Below, piece by piece: positions 1 through 9,819 of a stretch of DNA of 64,000 bases; the first letter of the stretch is position 1, and each line of letters starts with the position of its first letter. The position numbers were made by a program, and so were the translations under genes. Below the pieces are notes generated by a model. That model had not been told where the DNA came from. It saw nothing but the letters and a program-made list of their open reading frames with translations, and did no database searches. Location: assembly GCF_024166365.1 (NCBI RefSeq), contig NC_064819.1, positions 151,968,293 to 152,032,292 on the forward strand, read 5' to 3'. The DNA comes from Elephas maximus indicus (taxonomy: Eukaryota; Chordata; Mammalia; Proboscidea; Elephantidae).

Positions 1-88
1 ATACTTCTAGCCCTTTATGGATACTCAATAAATGTGCATAATAGTAAAGTAGTGGTGCAATAATACCTCTCTATTAAGTATTAAAAAG

Positions 89-288
89 GAGCCCTGGTGA
101 TGCAAAGGTTAAAGTGTTTATCTACTAACCAAAAGATCAGTAGTTTGAACCCACCAGTAGCGCCACAGGGCAAAAGACCTGGCAATCTGCTCCTGTAAAG
201 ATTACAGCCTAGGAAACCCTATGGGGCAGTTCTACTCTGTCATATTGAGTTTCTATGAGTCGGAATCAACTTGATGGCTCACAGCAAA
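89..288 (+). mobile_element. AfroSINE, long variant
   Basis: tRNA-derived SINE. The head 'gagccctggtgatgc' and the B-box-like 'agtttgaaccca' are followed by the extra block 'gacctggcaatctgctcc...aaagattacagcc' that marks the longer AfroSINE form. It then runs through 'ggaaaccctatggggcagttctactctgtc' to the RTE-like tail 'tatgagtcggaatcaacttgatgg'. It is moderately diverged and non-coding. Confidence 0.9.
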
Positions 289-587
289 TTAGTATATTAC
301 AGTCCCTGGTTACTCAAAAGAACTGTAGAGCACTTTTTAAATTAACAATCTTGTACCATAAAATTCTCTCGCTCTATTAAGAACCATGGTATCTAAAAAA
401 CGGAACAAGATTGCTGTTTCACCCCATCTAAATCTGTCTTGACTATTCATAGATACCAACGTTCGTCAGGCCATAATGGGAGCTTCAAGGCCAGTAATGC
501 ATTCTTCCAACCTATTTCAGTGCTTATCCTTGATCTTTTGCTCTAGAGGGTTCAGGAACTTTAACTCTTAATTCTGGTATATTGAAT

Positions 588-784
588 CCTATTTCCATTG
601 AGTTCATTCCAACTCATAACGACCCTATAGGACAGAGTAGAACTGACCCACAGGGTTTCCAAGGCTGTAAATCTTTACGGAAGTAGACTGCCGCATCTTT
701 CTCCTGTGGAGTGCCTGGTGGGTTTGAATAATTGGCCTTTTGACTAGCAGTTGAGTGCTTAACCACTGCACAACCAAAGCTCTT
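588..784 (-). mobile_element. AfroSINE, minus strand, with TSD
   Basis: Reverse-complement AfroSINE of the long type: tail 'ccaactcataacgaccctataggacagagtagaactg', then body, then head 'gtgcttaaccactgcac'. The 11-bp direct repeat 'gtatattgaat' lies at 577-587 and 785-795, marking a complete retroposition event. The 72-residue minus-strand reading frame over it is a by-product of the SINE. Confidence 0.92.
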
Positions 785-875
785 GTATATTGAATATCAT
801 AGTAATAATGATAAAGTATTAATGCAAAAATATCAACGGCCATTAAAAATTATCAGAATGTATGGTATAAAGGTT

Positions 876-1040
876 CAGGTCACAGGATCTAGAGTCAGTC
901 AGACCTGGGGTTAAATCTTAGATCTGAGTGTGTAATGTTAAATTAATATTTACTTAAACTCTGTAAGGCTGTCGTGTCCTCTTAAGATGGGGACGTGATT
1001 AAATGAGGTAGTGTATTTAAAGCACCAAGCTTAGTGTCAT
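876..1040 (+). mobile_element. MIR
   Basis: Old mammalian MIR SINE. It shows the typical order 'ctagagtcagtcagacctggggttaaatc', 'ttacttaaactctgt', 'gatggggacgtgattaaatgaggtagtgtatttaaagcacc'. It is strongly diverged, as expected for a pre-eutherian repeat. Confidence 0.8.
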
Positions 1041-1052
1041 GAGTATTCAAGG

Positions 1053-1252
1053 CCAGTTGCCATCGAGTTGATTCAGACTCATTGTGACTCCTTGTGTGTC
1101 AGAGTAGAACTGTGTTTCATAGGGTTTTTAGTGGCTGATTTTTTCAGAAATAGATTACCAGGCCTTTTTTCTGAGGCACCTCTGAGTAGACTTGAACCTT
1201 CAACATTTCAGTTAGCAGCCAAGTGCTTAACCATTTGGCCATCCAGGTACTC
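1053..1252 (-). mobile_element. Diverged AfroSINE-related SINE, minus strand
   Basis: Reverse-oriented relative of AfroSINE: 'gccatcgagttgattcagactcattgtgac', 'tagaactgtgtttcatagggttttta', 'agaaatagattaccaggcctttttt' and head 'gttagcagccaagtgcttaacc'. The middle 'tttcagaaatagattaccaggcc' matches the RTE 5' region seen elsewhere in the window better than the standard AfroSINE does, so this is an older body type. Confidence 0.8.
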
Positions 1253-1265
1253 CACCAGGAGCATA

Positions 1266-1421
1266 AAAAAAACCATTGCCATCAAGTTGATTCCTACTCA
1301 TAGCAACCCTATAGGACAGAGTAGAACTGTCCCATAGGGTTTCCAAGGAGCAGCTGGTGGATTCGAACTGCTGACCTTTTGGTTAGCAGCCAAGCTTTTA
1401 ATCACTGTGCCACCAGGGCTT
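1266..1421 (-). mobile_element. AfroSINE, minus strand, 13-bp TSD
   Basis: Short-form AfroSINE in reverse orientation. A perfect 13-bp direct repeat 'caccaggagcata' flanks it at 1253-1265 and 1422-1434. The left repeat starts in the edge of the older SINE next door, so this copy is younger than that neighbour. Confidence 0.93.
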
Positions 1422-1444
1422 CACCAGGAGCATAGAGAGTGCTT

Positions 1445-1467
1445 AAAAAAAAAAAAAAAAAAAAAAC
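1445..1467. repeat. Poly(A) tract
   Basis: Run of about 23 A residues just 3' of the AfroSINE duplication. It is not clearly the tail of any recognisable element. Confidence 0.9.
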
Positions 1468-1579
1468 CATTTGCTCATCATTATTACTATTACGTATAAG
1501 CTTTTAGAAACAATAACATTTCTTTCTTTTTTTTGTATTTATTAATTCAAAACTGTTTATGAACATCTTTCTATGTGTG

Positions 1580-1778
1580 AAAGGACCCCTAGTCATGCAG
1601 TGGTTAAGCACTCATCTGCTAACTGAAAGTTTGGAGGTTTGAACCCACAAGCCATTCCACAGGTGAAAGATGTGGCAGTCTGCTTCCATAAAGATTTACA
1701 GCCTTGGAAGTCCTAGGAGCAGTTCCACTCTGTCCCATAGCATGGCTGTGAGTTGGAATCGATTTGAGAGCAGTGATG
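1580..1778 (+). mobile_element. AfroSINE, long variant
   Basis: Plus-strand long AfroSINE: 'aggacccctagtcatgcagtggttaagcac', 'aggtgaaagatgtggcagtctgcttccataaagatttacagcc', tail 'ctgtgagttggaatcgatttgagagc'. The imperfect flanks 'ctatgtgtgaaa' and 'ctatatgtgaaa' look like a decayed TSD. Confidence 0.88.
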
Positions 1779-2585
1779 TTACTATATGTGAAACACTTAG
1801 CTAAGTGCTATGGGGAATACGAAGCTGGAAAATACCATGTCTGCCTAACAAAGCTTGTAATCCAAAGGTAGAATAAGACATAGACAAAATTTTTTTAAAA
1901 ACTGCTCAAAGACAGCAACGAGAATGTGCCCCAGAATAACCAAAGATGAGAAATGCTGCAGGAGTTTAGAGAACAACACAAGCATGACTCAGAAAGGAGG
2001 AGCTCACTGTGCTCCGCGCCATGATCCGCACGTGGGAAGCACCCAACAATAAAACGTCCTCGACCAGTAAAAACGAGCTGCTCTAAAAAATACCAATATA
2101 AGTAATTTGAGACATTTTTTTCCACCTCTGCTTTTATTCTACCTCAGATATTTAATCGTGTAGCATCTTTTAAGAACGTGTAAAGAAATCCTTGCAAGCC
2201 TAATAGGTACTCATTAATTCAGCTAAGCTAAACGAGCTGTAAATGAAACTGACAAACGCTATTATACCACTTGCTATATTTTTCTTTTTATATTCAGCAG
2301 AACACAGTTTGAGGATCTCAAAACGTCTGACAGTGGGCAGGCAGCCAAAGGGCCAAGATAGTTAATGTGGACTGGAGCTGAATCCATTTCTCTTTTATCT
2401 TTAATATGTAGGATAAACCCCTGGAAGATCAGTCCACATTCTTGGATTCAGTAATCTTGATGTCCGTTAAAAGGCATCAGATTCAATTATCCTTACTCTC
2501 CCCTTGCTGGTCGGTAGGCTGAAGTAAGGAAGTGTCTATAGCTGTAAAGGTGAGCTAGCCATTTCTCTGCTACTTCCCCCAGAGA
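1779..2585. other. No recognised feature
   Basis: AT-rich sequence. A short minus-strand frame (1895-2125) has no familiar domain and no sign of splicing or a promoter. I see no gene or named repeat here. Confidence 0.5.
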
Positions 2586-2928
2586 GCGGTTCTATTAGTT
2601 TCCTGGGACTGCCATAAGAAAGCATCACAAAGTGGGTGGCTTAAAACAGAAATTTATTCTTTGAAAGCTCTGGAGGCTATAAATCCAAATTCAGGGTGTC
2701 GTCAAAGGCTATAGGGGAAAATCCTTGTTTTTTTCTTCCAGGTTCTGGTCGCCCCAGGGATTACTTGGCTTAGCGTAACTACCTCCATCTTCATATGGCC
2801 ACCTTATCCCTGTATCTGCCTCTCTCTGTCTCTTCTCTACTCCTTATAAGGACACGAGTTGTATCTGATTTGGGCCCACTGTATCCCAGTATGACCTCAT
2901 GCTGGATGAACAAATTACATCTGACAAG
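2586..2928 (-). mobile_element. MaLR-type (MLT1/MST-like) LTR fragment
   Basis: Reverse complement of a mammalian MaLR LTR: 'tattagtttcctgggactgccataagaaagcatcacaaagtgggtggcttaaaacagaaatttatt', then 'ctctggaggctataaatccaaattcagggtgtc', 'tcttcatatggccacc', 'ccttataaggacacgagttgtatctgatttgggccca'. Solo LTR remnant, interrupted on its right by a SINE. Confidence 0.75.
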
Positions 2929-3093
2929 TTACCATAGGGTTAATTCCTATTCAATGGCCACCCCTCGTGTGTCAGAGTACAAATATGCTCCATAGGGTTT
3001 TCAATGGCTGATTATTTCTAAGTAGATCACCAAGTTTTTCTTCCAGAGGCCTCTGGGTGGATTTGAACCTACAATTTTTCTGTTAGCAACCGA
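2929..3093 (-). mobile_element. Diverged AfroSINE-related SINE, minus strand
   Basis: 'ttcctattcaatggccacccctcgtgtgtcagagtac', 'ctccatagggttttcaatggctgattatttctaagtagatcaccaag' and 'gtggatttgaacctacaatttttctgttagcaacc'. Same older body type as the element at 1053-1252. Confidence 0.75.
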
Positions 3094-3345
3094 GATAGAG
3101 AGGTTCTTTCCAGAGATTTATGCTCTGGGGGATGAAGAACAAGGATAACTATTTTAGTAATTGATACCGGGATTATGGAATCCATGCTGGGTTTCAAATA
3201 TAATCAGAGTTTGTAGATGCCTCTGTGCTAAGTTTTAAAGGTTTTAGGACCAGCCCTAAACTATCCTTAAGCTGCTGATAACTCAAATTACACCATTCAG
3301 CATTTATTCTTTTGGGTTCTTTGCAGTCCTCTTCTTAAACACAAT

Positions 3346-3559
3346 GGAGTCCCTGGGTGGTGCACAGTTAAGCACTCAACTACTAACCAAAGGCTGAATA
3401 TTCAAAGCCACCCAGTGGCACCTTGGAAGAAAGCCCTGGCGATTTACTTTCTAAAAGTCACAGCCATTGAAAACCCTATGGAGCCGTTCTACTGTGCCAC
3501 ACATGAGGTCCCCGTGAGTCAGGATCAACTCAACAGCAACTGGTTTGGTTTTTGTTTGT
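3346..3559 (+). mobile_element. AfroSINE, long variant
   Basis: 'gagtccctgggtggtgcacagttaagcactcaac' head. The body 'aagaaagccctggcgatttactttctaaaagtcacagccattgaaaaccctatgg' closely resembles part of the RTE 5' untranslated region. Tail 'gtgagtcaggatcaactcaacagcaactggtttgg'. Confidence 0.88.
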
Positions 3560-3977
3560 ATGTTTTCTGAAACACAAATGCTTCTGGGAGAGATAAAACA
3601 TTGCTTCCGTGTTACGCTTTAGCAAGAATTAGTGTGTCAAATAGCCTCTAATCATCATCATTATCATAGCCCAGCATGCTGTATCTAGGTTAGAAATGTT
3701 AAGTACACAGAGACTTAAACACGATTTAAAAAATAATTCATAGGAGTTATGGTCACAATTCTAAATGATTTATCAAAAATCTTCCCTCCAATAAAGTTGC
3801 TTTCTGTGGTGAATTTTCCAAACATTCAAGTCTATACATAAGCACACACACACACAAATTATATTTGGGCTCAAAAGGCACTTTGTGCTTTTGTTTAAAT
3901 GTAAATGTGTCCATTACTTTGAGAATTCAGGAATACTTTTATGCAAACAATTACATTGGGCCACATGAAAGTCTTTA
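3560..3977. other. No recognised feature
   Basis: AT-rich stretch with a short CA microsatellite near 3844-3855. No gene or clear repeat seen. Confidence 0.5.
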
Positions 3978-3988
3978 GGGGAGAGCAG

Positions 3989-4097
3989 GAAACCCTGGTG
4001 GTACAGTGGTGAAGGGCTATGGCTGCTAGCCAAAACGGTGGCAGTTCAAATCCACCAGCCGCTCTTTGGAAACCCTATGTGGTAATTTTTTTTTTAA
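3989..4097 (+). mobile_element. AfroSINE lacking its 3' tail, ending in T-run, with TSD
   Basis: The head and B-box region are intact ('gaaaccctggtggtacagtgg', 'ggcagttcaaatccacc'), but the copy ends right after 'ggaaaccctatgtggtaa' in a T-run. The usual RTE-like tail is absent. Even so, 'gggagagcag' is repeated at 3979-3988 and 4098-4107. Either the transcript ended early or an internal deletion joined the body to the 'ggtttttt' terminus. Confidence 0.85.
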
Positions 4098-4314
4098 GGG
4101 AGAGCAGAAGAGACTGTCCAGATTCTAAACAGCCTTCCTCATGATGCCAGCTGCCTTCAACACATCACCTTGGCCAGAGAAAATACATGGTCTCTTAGAC
4201 TGACAGAGTCTCAACTCAAACTTGGTTGCCTATAGTTGTTCCTGGATGCCTGGCTAGCCTGACTGCTCCTGGAAGGAGAAAGGAACGAGAGCGCAAACAG
4301 TCTCCAGGGAGAAT

Positions 4315-7300
4315 GTTGTTATTGTTCTCAGGGGCTGTCAAGTCGGTTCCGACTCATAGTGAACCTACGTACAACAGAAATACTGCCCAGTCTTTCCCAT
4401 CCTCATAATCATTGTTGTACTTGAGCCCATTGTTGCAGCCACTGTGTCAATCTATTTCACTGAGAGTCTTTCTCTTTTCTGTTGACCCTCTACCAAGCAT
4501 AAAGTCCTTCCCCAAAGACTAGTCCCTCCTGATAACATACATGAGATGGTCTCACCATCTTCCCTTCCAAGGAACAATCTGACTCTACTTCTTCCAAGAC
4601 AGATTTGTTGGTTCTTTTGGCAGTCCATGGTATGTTCAATATTCTTTCCCAACACCATAATTCAAAGGCATCAATTCTTCTTCAGTCTTCTTTATTCATT
4701 GTCCAGCTTTCACAAGTATATGAGGCAATCGAAAACACATGGCTTGGGTAAGACACACATTAGTCCTCAAGGTGACGTGTTTGTTTTTTAACGCTTTGAA
4801 AGGTCTTTTGCAGCATACTTGACCAATGCAATGCATCTTTTGATTTCTTGACTGGTACTTCCATAGGTGTTGGTTGTGGATCCAAGTAAAATGAAATCTT
4901 TGACAACTTCAATCTTTTCTCCATATATCACGATATTGCTTATTGGTCCAGTTGTGAGGTTTTTTGTTCTCTTTAGGTTAAGGTGTAATCCATATGGAAG
5001 GCTGTGGTCTTTGATCTTCATTGGTAAATGCTTCAAATCCTCTTTGCTTTTGGCAAGCAAGGTTGTGTCATCTGCATAACGTAGTTTATTAATGAATCTT
5101 CCTGATACCCTGTTCTTTTTCATATAGTCCAGCTTCTCGGATTATTTGCTCAGCATACAGATTGCATAAGTATGGTAAAAGGATACAGCCCTGACACGCA
5201 CCTTTACTGACTTTAAACCAGTATTCGCTTGTTCTTTTTGAATGACTGCCCCTTGATCTATCAGCATGAGCACAATTAAGTGTTCTGGAAATCCCATTCT
5301 TTGCAATGTTATCCACAATTTGCTATGATCCACATAGTTGAATGCCTTTGCATAGTTAATAAAACACAAGTAAATATCTTTCTGGTATTCTCTGCTTTCA
5401 GCCAGGATCCATCTGACATCCGTAATGCTATCCCTCATTCCAAGTCCTCTTCTAAATCTGACCTGAATTTTGGGCAGTTCCCTTTCAATGCACTGCAGCA
5501 ACTGCTTTTTAATGATCTTCAGCAAAATTTTACTTGCGTGTGATATTAATGATATTATTCGATAATTCCCCATTTGGTTGGTCACCTTTCTTTGGAATGG
5601 GCACAAATATGGATGTCTTCCAGTTGGTTGGCCAGGTAGCTGTCTTCCAAATTCCTTGGCAGAGACAAGTGAGCACTTCCAGCACTGCATCCGTATGTTG
5701 AAACATCTCAATTGATCTTCCGTTAAATCCTGGAGTTTTGTTTTTTGGCAATGCCTTCAGTGCAGCTTGGACTTCTTCCTTCAGTACCATTGGTTCTTGA
5801 TCATATGCTACTTCCTGAAATGGTTGAATGTCGATCAATTCTTTTTGGTACAGTGACTTTGTATATTCCTTCCATCTTCTTTTGATGTTTTCTCTGTGGT
5901 TCATTATTTTGCCCATAGAATCCTTCATATTGCAACTGGAGGCTTGAATTTTTTCTTCAGTTCTTTCTGCTTGAGAAATGCCAAGCATGTTTTCACTTTT
6001 GGTTTTCTAAGTCTAGGTGTTTGCACATTTTATTGCAATACTTTATTTTGTCCTCTCCAGCAGCCCTTTGAAATATTCTGTTCAACTCTTTTACTTCATC
6101 GTTCTTCCATTCGTGTTAGCTATTCTACATTCAACAGCAAGCTCCAGAGCCTCTTCTAACATCCATTTTGGTCTTTCCTTTGTTTCCTGTCTTATTAATG
6201 ACCTTTTGTTTTCTTCATGTATGATGTCCTTGCTGTCATTCTACAACTCATCTGGTCTTTGGTCATAAGCGTTCAATGCATCTAATCTATTCTTGAAATG
6301 GCCTCTAAATTCAAGTAGGATATACTCGTACTTTGGCTCTCGTAGACTTGTTCTAATTTTCTTCAGCCTCAACTTGAACTTGCATATGAGCAATTGATGG
6401 TCTGTTCCTTTTTTTTTTTTTTTTCCACAGTCGGCCCCTGACCTTGTTCTGACTGATGATATTGAGCTTTTCCATCATCTCTTTCCACAGTTGTAGTCAA
6501 TTTGATTCCTGTGTATTCCATCTGGCGAGGTCCACGTGTATGGTCACCACTTATGTTGTTGAAAAAGGGTGTTTGCAATGAAGCAGTTGTTGGTCTTGCA
6601 AAATTCTGTCATGTGATCTCTGGCTTTGTTTCTATCACCAAGACCACATTTTCCAACTATCGATCCTTCTTCTTTGTTTCCAACTTTTGCATTTCAATCA
6701 TCAGTAATTATTAGGACATCTTGATTCCATGTTTGATCAATTTCAGACTTCAGAAGTTGGTAAAAATCTTCAATTTCTTCATCTTCGGCATTAGTGGTTG
6801 GTGTGTAAATTTGAATAAGAGTCATATTAACTGGCCAACATTGTTGGCATATAGATATTATCCTATCACTGAGAGTATCATAGTTTAGGATAGATCTTGA
6901 AATGTTCTTTTTGATGATGAATGCAACATCATTCCTCTTTAGTTTGTCACTTCCAGCCTGGTAGACCATATGATTGTCTGATTCAAAATGGCCAATACTG
7001 GTCCATTTCATTGCACTAATGCCTAGAATATCAATGTTTATGTGTTCCATTTCAGTTTTGACAATTTCCAATTTTCCTAGATTCATATTTTGTGCATTCC
7101 AGGTTCCTATTATTAATGGATGTTTGCAGCTGTTTCTCCTCATTTTGAGTCACGCCACAACAGCAAATGAAGGTCCCAAAAGCTTGACTCCACTCGTGTT
7201 GTTAAGATAGACTGAACTTTGAGGAGGCAGCTCTTCCGCAGTCATCTTTTGACTTCCAGCCCAAGGGGTTCATCTTCCAGCATTACCTCAGACAATGTTC

Positions 7301-7505
7301 CACTGCTACACATAAGGTTGTCACTTGCTAATTCTTTTCAGAAGTAGACTGCTGGGTTCTTCTTCCTAGTCCCTCTTAGTCTGGAAGCTCAGCTGAAACC
7401 TGTCCACCATGGGTGACCCTGCTAGTATTTGTATACCAGTGGCATAGCTTTCAGCATCGTAGCAACACAGAAACCACCACAGTACAACAAACTGACAGAG
7501 TGAGG
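4315..7505 (-). mobile_element. Full-length RTE-clade LINE (copy A)
   Basis: Complete RTE retrotransposon in reverse orientation, about 3.19 kb. The perfect 11-bp TSD 'ccagggagaat' is at 4304-4314 and 7506-7516. The 3' end on the left is 'gttgttattg...gtcaagtcggttccgactcatag', the reverse of the family's (CAA)n-ended tail. The 5' end on the right reads, on the element strand, 'ctctgtcagtttgttgtactgtggtgg'. Inside are remnants of one long polyprotein with an N-terminal APE-type endonuclease and a reverse transcriptase. Family affiliation (RTE, BovB relative) rests on the YADD-containing reverse transcriptase and overall size. Confidence 0.9.
4788..7143 (-). pseudogene. RTE polyprotein remnant (endonuclease plus reverse transcriptase), copy A
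   Basis: Broken coding region of the full-length RTE. The endonuclease part (6694-7143 on the minus strand) starts with 'MRRNSCKHPLIIGTWN' and continues through 'LGISAMKWTSIGH'. This is the APE-like nuclease that nicks target DNA. A linker region follows (about 5530-6360), then reverse transcriptase fragments at 5142-5711 ('KAFNYVDHSKLW', palm motif A) and 4788-5123 ('LRYADDTTLL', the catalytic YADD). At least four frameshifts or stops separate the fragments, so no functional enzyme can be made. Intact RTE polyproteins are about 1000 residues. The reading frames order perfectly from right to left, as expected for the minus strand. Confidence 0.85.
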
Positions 7506-7516
7506 CCAGGGAGAAT

Positions 7517-7949
7517 AGGTATAATGAATGGATGACTACTTGTTGCTCTACACAGAATCCTCAGGTCCCTTTTTAGTATTTTATGTGTGTCCATTGTACC
7601 TCCTTCCATGTGTCTTTGCTTTCAACAGCCCTGCACCTGTGACTCCCTTGGGAGTCCTGTAACTGGAGCGTGGGGGCGGGAAGAGGGTAGGTGGGTGTAG
7701 GTGTGTATAAGTGTCAATTTTACACTTTATGATTCAGACTTAAAAATTTCATCTTTTCTAGGTAAATATTCAGTCAATTCAGGGTTTTAAGCTGCATCAA
7801 TGCAAAGTTTAAGCAGGATTTCAGACAAATCTTTTAAGACCTTTACCCTTCCCCTCCTCCTTCCTGAGATGGTATCCGGACTCAGGAAAACACTTCATCA
7901 CAACGTGGCACTAGGCAGTGGGATTTTTTAATGTATTATAGTATTCTTG
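7517..7949. other. No recognised feature; G-rich patch
   Basis: Anonymous sequence with a GT/G-rich patch around 7670-7712 ('gcgtgggggcgggaagagggtaggtggg'). No coding potential or named repeat identified. Confidence 0.5.
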
Positions 7950-8131
7950 GAGCTTTGGTGGCACAGAGATTAAGAGCTCAGCTGATAACCAAAAGGTCAA
8001 CAGTTCGAATTTACCAGCTACTCCTTGAAAATCCTGTGGGACAATTCTACTCTACCCTATAGGGTTGCTATGAGTCAGAATCAACTCAATGGCAAGGTTT
8101 TTCAATGGCAAGGTTTTTTTTTTTTTTTTTT
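7950..8131 (+). mobile_element. AfroSINE
   Basis: Short-form AfroSINE with 'agctttggtggcacagagattaagagctcagctg', 'cagttcgaatttacc' and tail 'gggttgctatgagtcagaatcaactcaatggcaagg'. The last motif 'caatggcaaggttttt' is present twice before an 18-T run. A second SINE follows directly. Confidence 0.9.
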
Positions 8132-8340
8132 AATCCCTGGGTGGTACAGATGGTTTATACTCAACAACTAACCTAAAGTTCGGTTGTTGGAACCCACCTA
8201 GCAGCAGCATGGAAAAAAGGTCTGATGGCCTGCTCACCTAAAGATTAGAGCCAAGAAAACCCTATGGAGCAGTTTTACTCTATAACACATGGGGTCATTG
8301 TGAGTCAAAATTGATTCTATGGCAACAGGTTTGGTTTTTT
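8132..8340 (+). mobile_element. AfroSINE, tandem with previous
   Basis: Long-form copy beginning 'atccctgggtggtacagatgg' immediately after the T-rich tail of the upstream SINE and ending 'caacaggtttggtttttt'. The arrangement suggests insertion into the T-rich tail of the first. Confidence 0.88.
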
Positions 8341-9029
8341 GATTTATAGGGTTCTTGGTCATTGATGGTCTCCACAAAGATATCTCTCATTCCTCATCTT
8401 AGTTGGACATTCTATTCTGCTATTTTCTAACACATGGCTGATCCCACCTGTTTTTTTTGTTTTGACATCATGTGTTATCAACATGCAATGTCTGTGAATC
8501 TTCCTGCAGCCTCCAACGATAAGAAATTCTCACTTTAGAGGCCCTTTGGGCCAACTTCTGGTTACAGGTTGTCTTGTTACCCCATCTCCTCCCTTGCAGA
8601 GTTCTCAGCTGCTTTTTCTTCATCATGGTATGGTAAGCTGGTTTTTTTTTTTTTTCTTCTTCTTCTTTGTTTGTTGTTAATTGAAAATAATTGATTTCTG
8701 ACATTATTTAGTTTCTCCTTGGCATGTAGATCACTAAAAAGAACAATGGTCCAAACCTTACAACAAAAATAGAAGCTGAACAAACTACAAATTCATGACT
8801 TTTTTTTAACCCATCAGACAACTCAGACTATTAGTCAATAGCCTCAAATTTAAGGAGAGACAGATACCTGCAGGGAGTGATGGGACACAAGTACTTGTTA
8901 CCAGGGGTGGATGCTGCTGGATACAGGCAAGAAGAATTCAGGTAAAGCAGTTAATGAGTTCGTGGAGGCTAAATGTGGGCAGGAAAAAGAGCATGGAGCA
9001 GCCATAGGGGAAGCCTGTACCCTCTTGCA
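8341..9029. other. No recognised gene; T/CTT-rich simple tract
   Basis: Holds a T-run followed by TTC repeats (8641-8668) and otherwise anonymous sequence. Short minus-strand frames here are lysine-rich artefacts of the simple repeat. Confidence 0.5.
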
Positions 9030-9191
9030 AACTCTAACAGAAAATTAAGATAATACTCATATCTTTAAATCTTTAAGCCAAAAAGTATTACTAGATATAA
9101 AGAGACACTTCATAACGATGAACGGGGTAATTATAAGATACTGATAGTAATTCTGAATTTTTATGCACATAACAACATAGCCTAAAAATAT
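9030..9191 (+). mobile_element. L1M ORF2 endonuclease-region fragment
   Basis: Degenerate old L1, plus strand. 'agatataaagagacacttcataacgatgaacggggtaattataagatactgatagtaattctgaatttttatgcacataacaacatagcc' matches the L1 endonuclease region where 'NIYAPNN' is encoded. The sequence resumes without loss at 9466, on the far side of the 5S/AfroSINE insertion. Confidence 0.7.
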
Positions 9192-9311
9192 GGCAATGAC
9201 CATATGGCCCTGAAAGCACCTGATCTCATCTGATCTCAGAAGCTAAGCAGGGTCGGGCCTGGTTAGTACTTGGATGGGAGAACTCCTGGGAATACCAGGT
9301 GCTGTAGGCTT
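9192..9311 (+). pseudogene. 5S rRNA pseudogene fused to an AfroSINE
   Basis: This 120-bp segment aligns over the whole length of 5S rRNA (about 121 nt): 'ccctgaaagcacctgatctcatctgatctcagaagctaagcagggtcgggcctggttagtacttggatgggaga...ctgggaatacc.ggtgctgtaggctt'. The internal control region (box A to box C, about 9237-9281) is nearly perfect. Differences elsewhere are mostly CpG-to-CpA type changes. There is no terminator after 'ggctt'; the sequence passes directly into the first base of an AfroSINE. It is therefore not a functional 5S gene but the 5' half of a chimeric retrocopy. Confidence 0.93.
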
Positions 9312-9465
9312 GGGAACACTGGTGGTGTAGTGGTTAAGTGCTAGGGCTGCTAACCAAAAGGTCAGCAGGTTGAATCCACCAGGTGCTGCTTGGAAACCCT
9401 ATGAGGCAGTTCTACTCTGTCCTATAGGGTTGCTATGAGTGGAAATGGACTCCACGGCAGCACGT
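9312..9465 (+). mobile_element. AfroSINE forming the 3' half of a 5S rRNA chimera
   Basis: Starts exactly at the SINE 5' end ('gggaacactggtggtgtagtggttaag') one base after the 5S sequence and runs to 'ggactccacggcagcacgt'. The 5S plus SINE unit is bounded by one TSD 'taaaaatat' at 9183-9191 and 9466-9474. The L1M sequence on both sides joins up perfectly when the unit is removed, so both halves arrived in one event. Confidence 0.92.
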
Positions 9466-9489
9466 TAAAAATATATAAAGTGAAAATTG

Positions 9490-9815
9490 ACACTGTGGTT
9501 TTAGGTAGCACAAAGGGTCTTTGTGGTGAAGGAATCGTCCTGTCTTGATTGTGGTGGTAGCTACACAAATTGTCATGTGATAAAATTAAATAGAACCACA
9601 CACACACACATACACACAGGAGCACATGTAGAACTGGCAAAATCTAAATAAGGCCTGTGGATGGTACCAAGGTCAATTTCTTGGTTTCGATATTGTACTA
9701 CAGTTATGTAACATGTTACCATTTGGGGAAACTGGGTAAGGGATACAAGATCTCTCTATACTATTGTTGCAACTTCCTGTGAATCTATAATTATTCCAAA
9801 CTAAAAATCAATTCA
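9490..9815 (+). mobile_element. L1M 3'-end fragment
   Basis: Typical old L1 3' UTR: 'cctgtcttgattgtggtggtagctacacaaattgtcatgtgataaaa', a CA repeat at 9596-9618, 'tcaatttcttggtttcgatattgtactacagttatgtaacatgttaccatttggggaaactgggtaagggata' and 'caacttcctgtgaatctataattattcc'. Confidence 0.8.
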
Positions 9816-9819
9816 GTTT

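Noticed and set aside
1895..2125. 76-codon minus-strand frame in otherwise anonymous sequence
   Set aside because: No domain, no splice-site or promoter context, and a length expected by chance.
5896..6268. Overlapping plus-strand frames with hydrophobic products
   Set aside because: They are antisense shadows of RTE copy A; the coding strand is minus.
9192..9311. Functional 5S rRNA gene
   Set aside because: It lies inside a TSD-bounded retrocopy, has substitutions in the 5' half and passes into a SINE instead of a Pol III terminator.
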